DNA of 64,000 nucleotides, taken from contig NZ_CP020700.1 of the NCBI RefSeq assembly GCF_003932715.1, positions 6,346,501 to 6,410,500 on the forward strand, in the 5' to 3' direction. This document shows, in pieces, positions 16,339 to 24,828 of this stretch. The position numbers and the translations under genes were made by a program. The notes under the pieces were generated by a model that worked only from the letters and a program-made list of their open reading frames with translations, had not been told where the DNA came from and did no database searches. Every line of letters begins with the position of its first letter. Within the stretch, counting starts at the first letter, position 1. The stretch is from Streptomyces tsukubensis. GTDB lineage: Bacteria; Actinomycetota; Actinomycetes; Streptomycetales; Streptomycetaceae.

Positions 16339-17727
16339 CTAGTCGCCGGTAGGTGACGGACCGGAGGGACGCGCGGTGTCCTCCGGTGCGGGCGGGGCGC
16401 CTTGCGGGGGCGGCGACGAGGCACCAGTCCCCGGCAGGGACTCACCGGGAGCGCGGGTGTTCACGGCGGGCTCGGTCGCTCTGGGCCCGGGCTGGGCGCC
16501 GGTGGGGTCGGACTCTCCAGGGCGGCGGTCGCTGGTGGCGGACCGTACCGCCTTCTCCAGAGCCTGGACCGCGGTGTCGACGCCGGGCGAGAGGCCGCCG
16601 GTTCCACCACTGCTGGCGCTGTCCTGCCCGGCCTGGTCTGTCCCGCCTCCGCCGGTGTCACCGCTGGTGGGCATGGAGGTGGAGGCGATGTCGCCGGGAA
16701 ACTCCGGAACGTCGGGTCCCTGCGGCGCGGCACCACCGGCTGCTGCTCCGGCTCCGCCGGTCGCTGCCGTCGCGGCGGCCTTCCGCGCGGCCTGCTCAGT
16801 GTACTGGCGGGCGACTTGGGCACCGGCGCCGCCGGCGCGGTGGATCGACTCGCCGTCGGTGCCCTCGGCCGCCCAGTGCACGAACTTGAACGTCGCGTAG
16901 GGGCTGAGCAGGACGAGGCACATGATGACGATGCCGGCCATGACGTCGGCGAGAGCGGCGATACCGTCCTCGGGGTCCGTGTTGCCCATGGCGGACGCGC
17001 CGAGGAGGAAGATCACCGTCATCACCAGCTTGGAGACGACGAGGGTGGCGGTGGCCTCGATCCAGCCGCGCCGCCACCTGCGGGTGGCTTCCCAGCCCCC
17101 TCCGGCCGCCGCGAACACCGCCAGGGTGACCAGCACCAGGATTCCGACTTTGCGGACCATCATCACGCACCAGTACAGGAACGCGCCGGCGGCGGCTCCG
17201 AGCGCGGCGAAGGTGGGCACCAGCCAGCCGAGTCCGGACAGGGCCCCGATTTGGCTGACCTTGACCATACGGCGTACGGAGTCCTCGACCGAGGTGTTCG
17301 CGGCTCTGAAGAGTCCGTCCGAGAGGGCGTCGACGACTTCGATGGCGACCGTGGTCAGGGCGATGGCGGTGAATGCGAACAGCACGCCGCTGGCCGTGCC
17401 GGTGAACGCCTGACTGAGGGCCTGGCCGTCGCGTTTCATCGCGGCCCGCACGAGCTGGGCACAGAACGTCGCCACGAGGACGACGAGGCCGATGGGCAGC
17501 AGGAGTTCGTAGTTGTCGCGGAACCATCCGGCATTGAGGTCGATGCTGGTGGTTGCGTTGACGGCGTCGGCCGCGAGCTCGGCTGCGGCCGCGGCCAGTT
17601 CGCCGGATGATTTCGCGATCCAGTTGCCGATGCCCTCGGTGATGGCCTTGCCGGGATCGGTGACGAAGTCGATCGCGTCGGCTGCGTCGCAGATCTTGTC
17701 CGCGACCGGGAGGGAGCAGAAGTCCAC
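16339..17727 (-). CDS. TrbL/VirB6-like conjugal transfer membrane protein
   Basis: GTG 17727 follows AAGGAGG. The 462-aa protein has an N-terminal soluble part, then hydrophobic segments (LLLPIGLVVLVATFCAQLV, GVLFAFTAIALTTVAIEVV, WLVPTFAALGAAAGAFLYW, VGILVLVTLAVFAAAGG, LVMTVIFLLGASAMG, VMAGIVIMCLVLLSPY) and a long Gly/Ser/Pro-rich cytoplasmic tail. This organisation is that of TrbL/VirB6 channel proteins. First gene of the block after the VirB8-like gene; likely inner channel component. Confidence 0.8.
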   Translation of the reverse strand: MDFCSLPVADKICDAADAIDFVTDPGKAITEGIGNWIAKSSGELAAAAAELAADAVNATTSIDLNAGWFRDNYELLLPIGLVVLVATFCAQLVRAAMKRDGQALSQAFTGTASGVLFAFTAIALTTVAIEVVDALSDGLFRAANTSVEDSVRRMVKVSQIGALSGLGWLVPTFAALGAAAGAFLYWCVMMVRKVGILVLVTLAVFAAAGGGWEATRRWRRGWIEATATLVVSKLVMTVIFLLGASAMGNTDPEDGIAALADVMAGIVIMCLVLLSPYATFKFVHWAAEGTDGESIHRAGGAGAQVARQYTEQAARKAAATAATGGAGAAAGGAAPQGPDVPEFPGDIASTSMPTSGDTGGGGTDQAGQDSASSGGTGGLSPGVDTAVQALEKAVRSATSDRRPGESDPTGAQPGPRATEPAVNTRAPGESLPGTGASSPPPQGAPPAPEDTARPSGPSPTGD

Positions 17728-17760
17728 TGACGGGACCTCCTTATCTGTCAGGTCAGTGGG

Positions 17761-18450
17761 CTAAGGGGCAACGCGGGGCGCGATCGACACGAGACCGCAG
17801 TACGTGCTCGGCCGGCACTGGACGGCGAGAGTGACCGCACGGTCCTCCGCGCCGCCCCCGCCGTCCTTCCAGCCGATGGTCTGCTTGCCGGTGACGGTGA
17901 CCGCGTAGATGTACGCCTCGGTCAGCGCGGCCGGGTCCTCGGCCAGTGCCTGCTTGAACGCCGACGGGAACTTCGCGGTGGAGACTGTGGCGGTGGCGTG
18001 CTGGGCGTTGTCCCGCATCCGCGACCACAGCACCGGATCCGGCACTTGGGACCGGATTCCGGGCCAGTCGGTGTACTTGGTCTCCGGGGACATCCAGCCG
18101 CGCATCCCGGCAAGCTGCTGGTCACGGCCAGTGGTACGGGTGTCGTACGACCAGAGCATCCCGGCGGCGGCCCGGGCGTAGGCGAGGGGATCGTCGAGCC
18201 GGGGCGGGGCCGCCACCGAACCCGTCCCCGATGCAGGTGCCGAGCCGGGGTGGTCCTTTGTGGCGGGGGTACTGCTTGCCGGGGCGGCGGGGGTGGTGTC
18301 ACGGTGTTGGTCCTGGTCGCCGGTGGTCCAGGCGACGAGGGCGGCGAGCGCGACCAGCACGGTGATCGCGACCGCGACGGCGGTGATCCGCCGGCGGGGC
18401 GACCAGTGGCCGGTGTGGCGGTGGAGCACGGGGGTGCGGGATCGGTTCAT
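17761..18450 (-). CDS. Single-pass conjugation protein, possibly VirB8/TcpC-like
   Basis: ATG 18450 overlaps the TAA of the upstream gene (TAATG). One N-terminal transmembrane segment (ITAVAVAITVLVALAALVAW, about residues 23-42) after a basic cytoplasmic stretch, a Pro/Ala/Ser linker, then an extracellular domain of about 150 aa (LDDPLAYARAAAGMLWSYDT ... ALTEAYIYAVTVTGKQTIGW). The topology is that of VirB8-type assembly factors, but the assignment rests on topology and neighbourhood only. Confidence 0.68.
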   Translation of the reverse strand: MNRSRTPVLHRHTGHWSPRRRITAVAVAITVLVALAALVAWTTGDQDQHRDTTPAAPASSTPATKDHPGSAPASGTGSVAAPPRLDDPLAYARAAAGMLWSYDTRTTGRDQQLAGMRGWMSPETKYTDWPGIRSQVPDPVLWSRMRDNAQHATATVSTAKFPSAFKQALAEDPAALTEAYIYAVTVTGKQTIGWKDGGGGAEDRAVTLAVQCRPSTYCGLVSIAPRVAP

Positions 18451-18758
18451 TAGTTGACCTGGGTCCCCAGGTTGCTGAAGAACTCGACCACGCCGTTCGC
18501 GGCGCCGAGGCCGAGCGCGGCGCCGGCGCTCACGAGGGCGCCCTTCTTGCCGTTGGACTCGGCCTGGTGACCGCCGGAGTGGTGGCCCCAGGCCCACACA
18601 CCGAGGGAGACGGCCAGGGCGCCGACCACGGCCACGATGCCGAAGAGATTGATGCTGCTGACGACGTCCTTGAGGACATCCAGACCGGGGAGGCCACCGT
18701 CGGCCGGCTTGATACCCGGGTCGAAGGCGAGATGGGCCACACGGTCGGAGACGGACAT
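18450..18758 (-). CDS. Small membrane protein, pilin/VirB2-like candidate
   Basis: About 102 aa with a hydrophobic segment (INLFGIVAVVGALAVSLGVWAWG) and a second C-terminal one (GALVSAGAALGLGAANGVVEFF). Such two-helix proteins ahead of VirB6/VirB8-like genes are often VirB2-like. ATG 18758 is taken, but AAGGAG is 13 nt upstream of it and only 7 nt upstream of an in-frame ATA at 18764, so the true start may be that ATA. Confidence 0.68.
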   Translation of the reverse strand: MSVSDRVAHLAFDPGIKPADGGLPGLDVLKDVVSSINLFGIVAVVGALAVSLGVWAWGHHSGGHQAESNGKKGALVSAGAALGLGAANGVVEFFSNLGTQVN

Positions 18759-18834
18759 GGGTATGACGGGACTCCTTGCGTACACAGGCCGTTGACCTGT
18801 GGGACTGTGAGCGGAAGGGAAGAGGGGAAGAGCG

Positions 18835-19956
18835 TTAGAGGACGCGGCGGACGGTGAGGATCTTGGTGTCCGCGACGGGCTCGATGCGCACGACGGTCCC
18901 GGTGCGGGGGGCGTTGATCAGCAGTCCGGAGCCCATGTAGAGGCTGACGTGTTCGGGACGGGCGGCGGTGCCGCGGGAGAAGATCAGGTCACCGGGCCGC
19001 AGGGTCTTGGCGGAGACGGCTTTGCCTTCTTCGACCTGTGTGTATGTGGTGCGGGTGAGGGTGACGCCGGCGGCGGCGTACGCCTGCTGTGTGAGCGAGC
19101 TGCAGTCGCACCGTCCCATGGGGTCGGGGCCGCGCGGGTCGGTGCAGTAGCCGCCCCACTGGTAGGGGGTGCCGAGCTGGCTCATCGCCCAGCGGATCGC
19201 CTTCTGGGCCCGCGGGTCGGCATCCTCCGGTATCTCATACCCCGCAGGTACGGTGCCGGGCGGGATCGGCCCGAACCCGCCGCCATCCTCACCGGGTACG
19301 CACTCGGTGGAGCCCTCGGCGGGCTGACCTGGCGTTTCGTCGGATCCTTCGCCCCGGTCGGGGAGGACCGCCACGATGGCTTTCTGGAGGGCGCGGGAGA
19401 GCGGTTCCCACTGGGCGTAGGCGTCCGGGTATCCCGAGCGCTGGACCGCCTGGGCGGCCTGGGTGATCGTCATCGACTCCCACCCCGCCACCTTCAGCAG
19501 TCCCTCGTAGAACTTGGTACTGGAGTAGACAGGGTCGCGGATCTGCTCCGGCGTTCCCCAGCCCTGGCTCGGACGCTGCTGAAACAGGCCGAGTGAATCC
19601 CGGTCGCCGTAGTTGAGGTTCCGGAGCCGGGACTCCTGGAGCGCGGTGGCCAGCGCGACGACCTGCCCCCGCTCGGACACCTCCATGGAAAGGCCGGTGG
19701 CGACGATCGTCTTGGCGTGGGGGATCTGCTCGTCGGGCAGTTCCAGGCCCTCGATGCGGATGTTGGTGTCCACGCTCTCGCCGGTGAGGATCGCGGCGAC
19801 CTGTTTGGCCACCGCGGCGGTGTCGATGTCCGAACTGGGCACACAGGAGTTGATGGTGATCGCGGCGCCGCTGCCGGCCGCGGCGACGACGGCGACACCG
19901 GCGATCAGGAGAGGGGAGAGGCAGAACACACCGACGGCGGCGGCTGCCCCCTTCAC
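18835..19956 (-). CDS. Lysozyme-like plus NlpC/P60 cell-wall hydrolase (VirB1-like)
   Basis: GTG 19956 follows GGGAGG. N-terminal membrane anchor or signal (VGVFCLSPLLIAGVAVVAAAG). Residues 65-190 form a transglycosylase-like domain (ALATALQESRLRNLNYGDRDS then LGLFQQRPSQGWGTPEQI) with E in QESRL as likely acid. After a Pro/Gly linker a C-terminal NlpC/P60 domain shows RCDCSSLTQQAY (catalytic Cys) and PEHVSLYMG (His). Such bifunctional hydrolases open the peptidoglycan for the type IV channel. First gene of the minus-strand transfer operon; promoter region at 20253-20280. Confidence 0.88.
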   Translation of the reverse strand: MKGAAAAVGVFCLSPLLIAGVAVVAAAGSGAAITINSCVPSSDIDTAAVAKQVAAILTGESVDTNIRIEGLELPDEQIPHAKTIVATGLSMEVSERGQVVALATALQESRLRNLNYGDRDSLGLFQQRPSQGWGTPEQIRDPVYSSTKFYEGLLKVAGWESMTITQAAQAVQRSGYPDAYAQWEPLSRALQKAIVAVLPDRGEGSDETPGQPAEGSTECVPGEDGGGFGPIPPGTVPAGYEIPEDADPRAQKAIRWAMSQLGTPYQWGGYCTDPRGPDPMGRCDCSSLTQQAYAAAGVTLTRTTYTQVEEGKAVSAKTLRPGDLIFSRGTAARPEHVSLYMGSGLLINAPRTGTVVRIEPVADTKILTVRRVL

Positions 19957-20252
19957 CTGGTCTCGCCTCCCGTACGGCGGGCGGGGACCGGTGGCCCGAT
20001 GTCCGGTGGTTCAGGGCATGGGTGTGTCACGGAAGGTCTCTCAGAGGGGTGAGGTTCCGGCCGTCTGGTGTCCGCGTATGCGGTGGAAGGGGGACGGCTG
20101 GTGGTGGGCGGTATCGGGGCTCGGGGTGGGGTGCGAGTTGCCGCTCGTGGCCCACGCCGGGCGGAGGTCAGGTGTGCGGGAACACAGGGCCTCCGGGGGC
20201 AGAAGGAAAAGGGGGGTGGGTTGGGCAGCGGCGGTGTTCGCCGGCCCGGTTC

Positions 20253-20280
20253 TAAAACTGTAGGGCCGGATCCCCGGTTG
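20253..20280 (-). promoter_or_regulatory. Conserved promoter-like motif, copy e
   Basis: On the minus strand: CAACCGGGGATCC, then GGCCCTACAGTTTTA. Directed toward the NlpC/transfer operon starting at 19956, about 300 bp away. Forms an almost perfect inverted repeat with copy d (20341-20368). Operator or promoter role inferred. Confidence 0.6.
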
Positions 20281-20340
20281 GCGAAATAGTTCCCGCGCGG
20301 GACCTGTCACCCATGGATCGGATCCGGTGGCGATAGCGGT

Positions 20341-20368
20341 CAACCGGGGATCGTGCCCTACAGTTTTT
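20341..20368 (+). promoter_or_regulatory. Conserved promoter-like motif, copy d
   Basis: CAACCGGGGATCG followed by TGCCCTACAGTTTTT, 130 bp upstream of the methyltransferase start. Shares the CCGGGGATY core with the other four copies and pairs with copy e as an inverted repeat. Confidence 0.6.
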
Positions 20369-20497
20369 CTTATCCCCCAGCACGCCCTTCCACGGTCATG
20401 CGGGCTTCTCCCTGCCCGCGTGTAGCCCGTGGACTCCTTGTGTGGCGCCGAGGGGGATTCCCTCATCCTGTTCCCGACTTGATTCCGGGGTTCCCTT

Positions 20498-21253
20498 TTG
20501 CCTTTTTCCCTCCACCAGGGCGACGCCCTGTCTGTCCTGTCCGGGCTGCCGGACGACTGTGTCGACTCCGTCATCACCGACCCGCCCTACAACAGTGGCG
20601 GCCGGACCGCGAAGGAAAGGACGTCCCGGACCGCGCGCCAGAAGTACACCTCCGCCGATGCCGGGCACGAGCTGCCGGACTTCACCGGCGAGAACATGGA
20701 CCAACGCAGCTACGGTTTCTGGCTGACCCAGGTCATGACTGAGGCCCACCGCCTCACGAAGACGGGTGGCACGGCGTTGTTGTTCACCGACTGGCGTCAG
20801 CTCCCCGTCACCACGGACGCGATCCAGGCGGCGGGCTGGCTGTGGCGCGGCGTTCTGGCCTGGCACAAGCCCCAGGCCAGGCCCCAGAAGGGCCGCTTCA
20901 CCCAGAATTGTGAGTTCGTCGTATGGGCGTCCAACGGACCGCTCGACGCCTCCCGGAACCCCGTCTACCTGCCCGGCCTCTACAGCGCTTCGCAGCCATC
21001 GGGGAAGAACCGGCAGCACATCACCCAAAAGCCCGTCAGCGTGATGCGTGAGCTGGTGCATATCTGTCCGGATGGCGGCACCGTGCTCGATTTCTGTGCT
21101 GGCTCCGGCTCGACGGGGGTCGCGGCCCTGCTGGAGGGCCGCGACTTCATCGGCGTCGAGAAGACGAAGCACTACGCGCAGATCGCCGCCGGCCGGCTCA
21201 CCGAAACCCTGCAGCAGACCCGTACCCAGGACGACTTCGTCCTCTCCGCCTGA
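20498..21253 (+). CDS. Site-specific DNA methyltransferase (N4/N6-type)
   Basis: 251 aa. DPPY at residues 28-31 is the amino-methyltransferase catalytic motif; the SAM-binding motif LDFCAGSGSTG lies near residue 205. The order DPPY before the FxGxG-like motif indicates the beta arrangement, with HQGDALSVLSGLPDDCVD ahead of DPPY. TTG 20498 is chosen; a GGGG stretch 8 nt upstream is its only site. First gene of the plus-strand operon. No restriction enzyme partner is adjacent, so it is probably an orphan methylase protecting the element or regulating it. Confidence 0.88.
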   Translation: MPFSLHQGDALSVLSGLPDDCVDSVITDPPYNSGGRTAKERTSRTARQKYTSADAGHELPDFTGENMDQRSYGFWLTQVMTEAHRLTKTGGTALLFTDWRQLPVTTDAIQAAGWLWRGVLAWHKPQARPQKGRFTQNCEFVVWASNGPLDASRNPVYLPGLYSASQPSGKNRQHITQKPVSVMRELVHICPDGGTVLDFCAGSGSTGVAALLEGRDFIGVEKTKHYAQIAAGRLTETLQQTRTQDDFVLSA

Positions 21254-21351
21254 CAGAGCCAGACCCGTGCGGCACGGGCCGCAATCCCGCACCTCGTAAG
21301 CCGGCCCGTGCCGCAGGTGCCGGTGTTATATCAGCCGGTCCCCGGCTGGTG

Positions 21352-21379
21352 AAATCGGGGATTCGCCGGACCCTTGAAA
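21352..21379 (+). promoter_or_regulatory. Conserved promoter-like motif, copy a
   Basis: AAATCGGGGATTC, then GCCGGACCCTTGAAA. It ends 40 bp before the TTG start at 21420. Preceded by an imperfect palindrome CCCCGG...CGGGG like copies b and c. Confidence 0.62.
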
Positions 21380-21419
21380 CCGCCCCCCGGTTCGCTTCGG
21401 TTCAAGGAGACCTGAATTC

Positions 21420-22106
21420 TTGTCCAACCCCATAGATCCCCTCGACGAAGGGGAGATGGAGCCCATCCGGTTTCCCGAGTCCGGTCGGGAAAGCATTGAG
21501 GCGGATGTCCGCAGGCTCATGGACCGGACGGCGGAGCAGGCGCAGCAGCTCGACAGCCTCTCCGCCGGGCCCGGGGCGGACTCCGCCCTCGGCCCCGGGC
21601 CCGGGCTCGGTCCTCGTTCGTCGCCGTTTGCCGGTTTCGGTCTCGCGGGGTACCCGGGAATGCCCGGTATGCCTCCGCCGCCCCCTCCGCCTCCGGAGCC
21701 GAAGCCGATCCTCGAACTCGACGGCGAGCAGCTTGAGGACGAGGTCGATGCTCTGACCGACTGGGTCGACGGTTTCCTTCTGCCCGCCTACGGGGCGGAG
21801 GTCACCACTGCGGCGCCGTGGTGTGACCGGTGGCAGGAGCACCGTGATGTGATCGGGTGGCTGCATGCCCTGTGGATGGCCTACCAGCAGCACAAGGAGC
21901 CCGATGCCGGGCTGTCCGGGATGCTGGTGTGGCACCGGGACTTCCTTACCCACACCATGGCCGCCGTACGGGCTCCCGGCGGGCCGTTGTCGGCCTGTAT
22001 GACCGATCCGGACCGGCCCGCCCACCGGCTGCTGCCCGGCCCCAAGCCCTCCACCCGCACTCCGCGGCCCGCCCCGGCGGACCAGTCCGGGGAGGCCAGT
22101 TCATGA
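21420..22106 (+). CDS. DUF4913 domain protein
   Basis: TTG 21420 lies behind AAGGAGA. N-terminal charged part, then a Gly/Pro linker with PPPPPPPP (about residues 82-92). The C-terminal domain has LTDWVDGFLLPAYGAEV, WCDRWQEHRDVIGWLHALW and MLVWHRDFLTH with GPLSACM: the W/WC/W pattern of DUF4913, common on actinobacterial plasmids and conjugative elements. Function unknown. Coupled by ATGA to the next gene. Confidence 0.8.
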   Translation: MSNPIDPLDEGEMEPIRFPESGRESIEADVRRLMDRTAEQAQQLDSLSAGPGADSALGPGPGLGPRSSPFAGFGLAGYPGMPGMPPPPPPPPEPKPILELDGEQLEDEVDALTDWVDGFLLPAYGAEVTTAAPWCDRWQEHRDVIGWLHALWMAYQQHKEPDAGLSGMLVWHRDFLTHTMAAVRAPGGPLSACMTDPDRPAHRLLPGPKPSTRTPRPAPADQSGEASS

Positions 22107-22567
22107 CGGCGATCCGGTCGGGGCTCAGCCTTGACCCGCGGGTGGTCACCGACCTCCTGGGTGCGCCCGAGGCGGTGCGCGAGCACGTCCTCGCCCGCCT
22201 GCCCGGGCTGACCACCGGCACAGCACCGGGCGGCGTCCGCCTGCCGGGCGGGCTGTCCGGCCTCCGCGAACTGCCGCTCGGCGACCAGGCTCAGTGGGGC
22301 CTCGTCTACATCCAGCGCCCTGCTCCGCCGTCCTCCGCGCACCGTACGGAGGTACATGTCGTGGCTGTCCGGCCCGCCGGTCCCCGGCTGCACGAAACGG
22401 CCCGCGCCCGGCTCGGCTTCACCCGCCCCCTCGGCGCTATGGCCCACGCCTCCCGCACCCGCTCCCCCCAGCTACCGCTCCGCCACTGGGCGACCCCAGC
22501 ACGCCCTCCGCTTTCGCGGCCGGCGCTTCCCCTGTCCCCGCCCACCCCGAGAGGTCCCGTACTTTGA
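22103..22567 (+). CDS. Hypothetical protein (154 aa)
   Basis: ATG 22103 follows GGAGG and overlaps the previous stop (ATGA). N-terminal SGLSLDPRVVTDLLGAPEAV and a segment QWGLVYIQRPAP...EVHVVAVRPAGPRL suggest a small alpha/beta fold; the C-terminus is basic and proline-rich. No family recognised. Second gene of the DUF4913 operon. Confidence 0.65.
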   Translation: MTAIRSGLSLDPRVVTDLLGAPEAVREHVLARLPGLTTGTAPGGVRLPGGLSGLRELPLGDQAQWGLVYIQRPAPPSSAHRTEVHVVAVRPAGPRLHETARARLGFTRPLGAMAHASRTRSPQLPLRHWATPARPPLSRPALPLSPPTPRGPVL

Positions 22568-23190
22568 CGAACCCGTTCCCGTTCCCCACTGATTTCGATC
22601 TCGTTGCCGCCGCTGTGCTCAGGACCCCGCTGCCCCGGGAGCTGCCCCGTCACCGGGCGATCCTCGACGCCGCCCTGACCGTCCAGCGCCTCGACGCGCA
22701 GATCTTCGGACCCGACAGCCCCACCGAGGACGAGGTCCTGGCCGATGCCGATCTGGCCGAGGAGATCACCGGCCTCCTCGTCGACCGGCTCGCCGCCGGA
22801 CGCCAACTGGCACTCCTGCTCTCCGCAACCTCCTGCCCCTGCAACGCCTCCGACGACGGCGCGGACGACGCACCGGATCCCAGCGACGAGGGACCGGAGT
22901 TCCTTTCCTGCCCCGCCGGGCCGCAGTCGCCCGGCGTTCTGGATGCGGCGCTCGGGGCCTTCGCCGATTTCGGGAACCCCGACGCCCTCGCCTCCGCCGA
23001 CCTGGTCAACGCGCTCCGCACCCGGCCCGGTACGGCGGAGGGACGCTGGCGCTACGCCGACCTCACCCCTGCCCGCCTCGCCCAGCTCCTGGCCCCGTAT
23101 GAGATCCAGAGCCGTGACATCACTCTCCCCGACGGGCGGCGCCGCAAGGCATACCGGCTGTCGGCGCTCCGGTCCGCTGCGGACCGATGA
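22564..23190 (+). CDS. Hypothetical protein (208 aa)
   Basis: TTG 22564 overlaps the previous TGA and lies 8 nt after GAGGT. Acidic N-terminal helical part (EDEVLADADLAEEITGLLVDRLA), a middle loop with CPCNASDDGADD, and a C-terminal segment RYADLTPARLAQLLAPYEIQ then DITLPDGRRRKAYRLSAL. The latter looks like a small winged-helix-type DNA-binding end (DUF3631-like C-terminal pattern), which is a suggestion only. Confidence 0.68.
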   Translation: MTNPFPFPTDFDLVAAAVLRTPLPRELPRHRAILDAALTVQRLDAQIFGPDSPTEDEVLADADLAEEITGLLVDRLAAGRQLALLLSATSCPCNASDDGADDAPDPSDEGPEFLSCPAGPQSPGVLDAALGAFADFGNPDALASADLVNALRTRPGTAEGRWRYADLTPARLAQLLAPYEIQSRDITLPDGRRRKAYRLSALRSAADR

Positions 23191-23966
23191 ACTGTGCCGT
23201 TCCTGGCACGAAGCCCACGTTCCGTACGCCGGTGACGACGACGCTGACTGATCTCGACCACCGGATCGAGGCCGCCGTCAACCGCAGCGTCGATACCCTG
23301 TGGGGCCAGCGGGACCGCGGCCTGCTCGACGGGCCCCTCTCCGCCCTGACGGGCGCCCACCATACCCTCGCCCAGGCGGAGTGTGGCGTCACCTTCTACC
23401 GCGAGCTGCTGCACCGGCTCGCCAGCGGCGAGTACCCGGTCGACAAGGCGCTGCTGGACCGCGTGGAGCGCACTGCCGGCCAGCTGCGGGACGCGGTCCG
23501 TCAGCGGGATGCCGCCCGGGCCGGGGCGCTGACCGCGCTGGAGAGGGCCGAAGCCGCCGTCCGTACGACGTCGCCCGTCAGCGCCGTGGTGGAGCTGTCT
23601 GTCGCCCCAGGATCAGGCCGTGCTGCTGGCCATCGCCCAGGGCGCCAGGCTCCGCGAACTCCTGCTCACTCAAAGGGTATCGGTGGTGACCGCATCCGGC
23701 ACCCGGATCGGTGCCGAGATCCTGCGCCGACTGGAGGCGGACGGGCTCGTCGAGCGCGACACGACCCACCCGCTCCACGCCGGGCAGCCCGTGGCCCTCA
23801 CCGACGCCGGACGCACCGCGCTCTCCGCGCCCCGCCCACCGGCACCACCGCCTGCCGCGCCATCACCGCGGGTGGGCTCCTGGCCGACCCCGGCCGCACG
23901 CTTCCGCCACTGAACCGCACCGCCTGGGCCCCGTTGTCCGGAGGCCCTTGGGAGGCCCATGCCTGA
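23187..23966 (+). CDS. Small helical protein, 3' part possibly frameshifted
   Basis: ATG 23187 overlaps the previous TGA. Residues 30-130 (LAQAECGVTFYRELLHRLA...VERTAGQLRDAVRQRDAARAGALTALERAEAAV) are clearly paralogous to the protein at 25723-26145 (LAERGITFHRDRLLHLA...RRIGEAVAVRDAHARTLTAVLD). After about base 23595 this frame turns arginine-rich, while the +1 frame encodes a winged helix (23620-23913). Either two overlapping genes exist or a single-base change fused or split them. The frame remains open to 23966, so the real 3' end is uncertain. Confidence 0.55.
   Translation: MNCAVPGTKPTFRTPVTTTLTDLDHRIEAAVNRSVDTLWGQRDRGLLDGPLSALTGAHHTLAQAECGVTFYRELLHRLASGEYPVDKALLDRVERTAGQLRDAVRQRDAARAGALTALERAEAAVRTTSPVSAVVELSVAPGSGRAAGHRPGRQAPRTPAHSKGIGGDRIRHPDRCRDPAPTGGGRARRARHDPPAPRRAARGPHRRRTHRALRAPPTGTTACRAITAGGLLADPGRTLPPLNRTAWAPLSGGPWEAHA
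23620..23913 (+). CDS. Small winged-helix protein
   Basis: GTG 23620 with AGGA 7 nt upstream; a CTG at 23599 behind GGAG is an alternative. The peptide LLAIAQGARLRELLL ... GTRIGAEILRRLEADGLVERD ... PVALTDAGRTAL is a textbook winged helix of the MarR/HxlR sort, followed by a proline-rich end. It lies in the +1 frame inside the 3' part of the preceding reading frame. Likely a transcriptional regulator of the element. Confidence 0.6.
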   Translation: MLLAIAQGARLRELLLTQRVSVVTASGTRIGAEILRRLEADGLVERDTTHPLHAGQPVALTDAGRTALSAPRPPAPPPAAPSPRVGSWPTPAARFRH

Positions 23967-24666
23967 CGATCCGGATTTCCGCCTCGACGGCTACAAGGCG
24001 GCCGGTGACCAGATCGAAGACGCTTTCATTCACTACATCGGCGTCTTCGACTTCACCGGGCTCGCCGAACACCACACCCCCGACGGTCACAGCTACTACG
24101 TTCTCCACGGCGGGCCCGCCATCGTGGTGCTCCCCGGCGAGCCCCAGCTCGTCGCCCTGCACATCCAGCGGGACTCCGAAGCCGGGGTCTACCGGTTCGA
24201 GCACGCGAGGCTGCCGCTGGCCGCGATGGCCCAAAACTGGCTGATCGCCCGCGGCTGCCCCAGAGAAGGCATCCGAATACCTCCGGGTGCGGGGGCGGTG
24301 CCGGCCGACGCCCGGACCCGTGCGCTGGAAGAACAGCTCGTCGACGACCGCGACTTCGCGTTCCTCGCCAGCTACACCCACGACTCCTCCACGACCCAGG
24401 AGACCACTGTCCTGCTGCGCGCGGTCGACGAGACCGAACCGCTGCCGTTCCGGGTGCTGCTGGAGCGCGTCGACACCACGGCCCGGTCGCGCACCCTGCG
24501 CGAAGGCGCCTTCCGGGCCTTCGGTCACGCCACCTCCTGGTGGGAGACCCACTGGCGCGGCCATTCCCCGGAACTCCCCTTTGTTTCCCGCCGCGCACCT
24601 GGCCGCAGGGCACTGCCCGCGGGCCCGGTGTCGGCCGACCCGTGGTCCCCGGGCCGGGCCCGCTGA
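23959..24666 (+). CDS. Hypothetical protein (235 aa)
   Basis: ATG 23959 after GGGAGG. The N-terminal half (FIHYIGVFDFTGLAEHHTPDG then YYVLHGGPAIVVLPGEP and VALHIQRDSEAGVYRFEHARLPL) looks beta-rich; the second half contains DDRDFAFLASYTHDSSTTQET and FRAFGHATSWWETHW. Last gene of the operon before the next promoter-like motif. No family recognised. Confidence 0.7.
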   Translation: MPDDPDFRLDGYKAAGDQIEDAFIHYIGVFDFTGLAEHHTPDGHSYYVLHGGPAIVVLPGEPQLVALHIQRDSEAGVYRFEHARLPLAAMAQNWLIARGCPREGIRIPPGAGAVPADARTRALEEQLVDDRDFAFLASYTHDSSTTQETTVLLRAVDETEPLPFRVLLERVDTTARSRTLREGAFRAFGHATSWWETHWRGHSPELPFVSRRAPGRRALPAGPVSADPWSPGRAR

Positions 24667-24735
24667 CCCCCCGCCGTTCGCCATACGCCGCCCACGGGCG
24701 GGCGGCGAAAGGTATCAGTACTTTCCCGGTTCGTG

Positions 24736-24763
24736 AAACCGGGGATTCTCCGGACTCTTGAAA
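24736..24763 (+). promoter_or_regulatory. Conserved promoter-like motif, copy b
   Basis: AAACCGGGGATTC, then TCCGGACTCTTGAAA, 65 bp before the ATG at 24829. An upstream half CCGGTTCGTG makes a CCGGTT...AAACCGG palindrome with it. Confidence 0.62.
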
Positions 24764-24828
24764 AGGCACCGGACGCCGTTCCCTCCGGGCCGATTTCCGC
24801 ATGTCCATTACTCGTTAGGAGATCCCTC

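Larger units (their letters stand above)
19957..20497. other. Divergent intergenic control region
   Basis: No gene is seen in these 540 bp. The region contains a large inverted repeat whose arms are the two motif copies at 20253-20280 (minus) and 20341-20368 (plus), separated by 60 bp, with a perfect 12-bp palindrome TCCCGCGCGGGA near 20291 between them. The arms point outward toward the NlpC/transfer operon and the methyltransferase operon. Confidence 0.6.
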
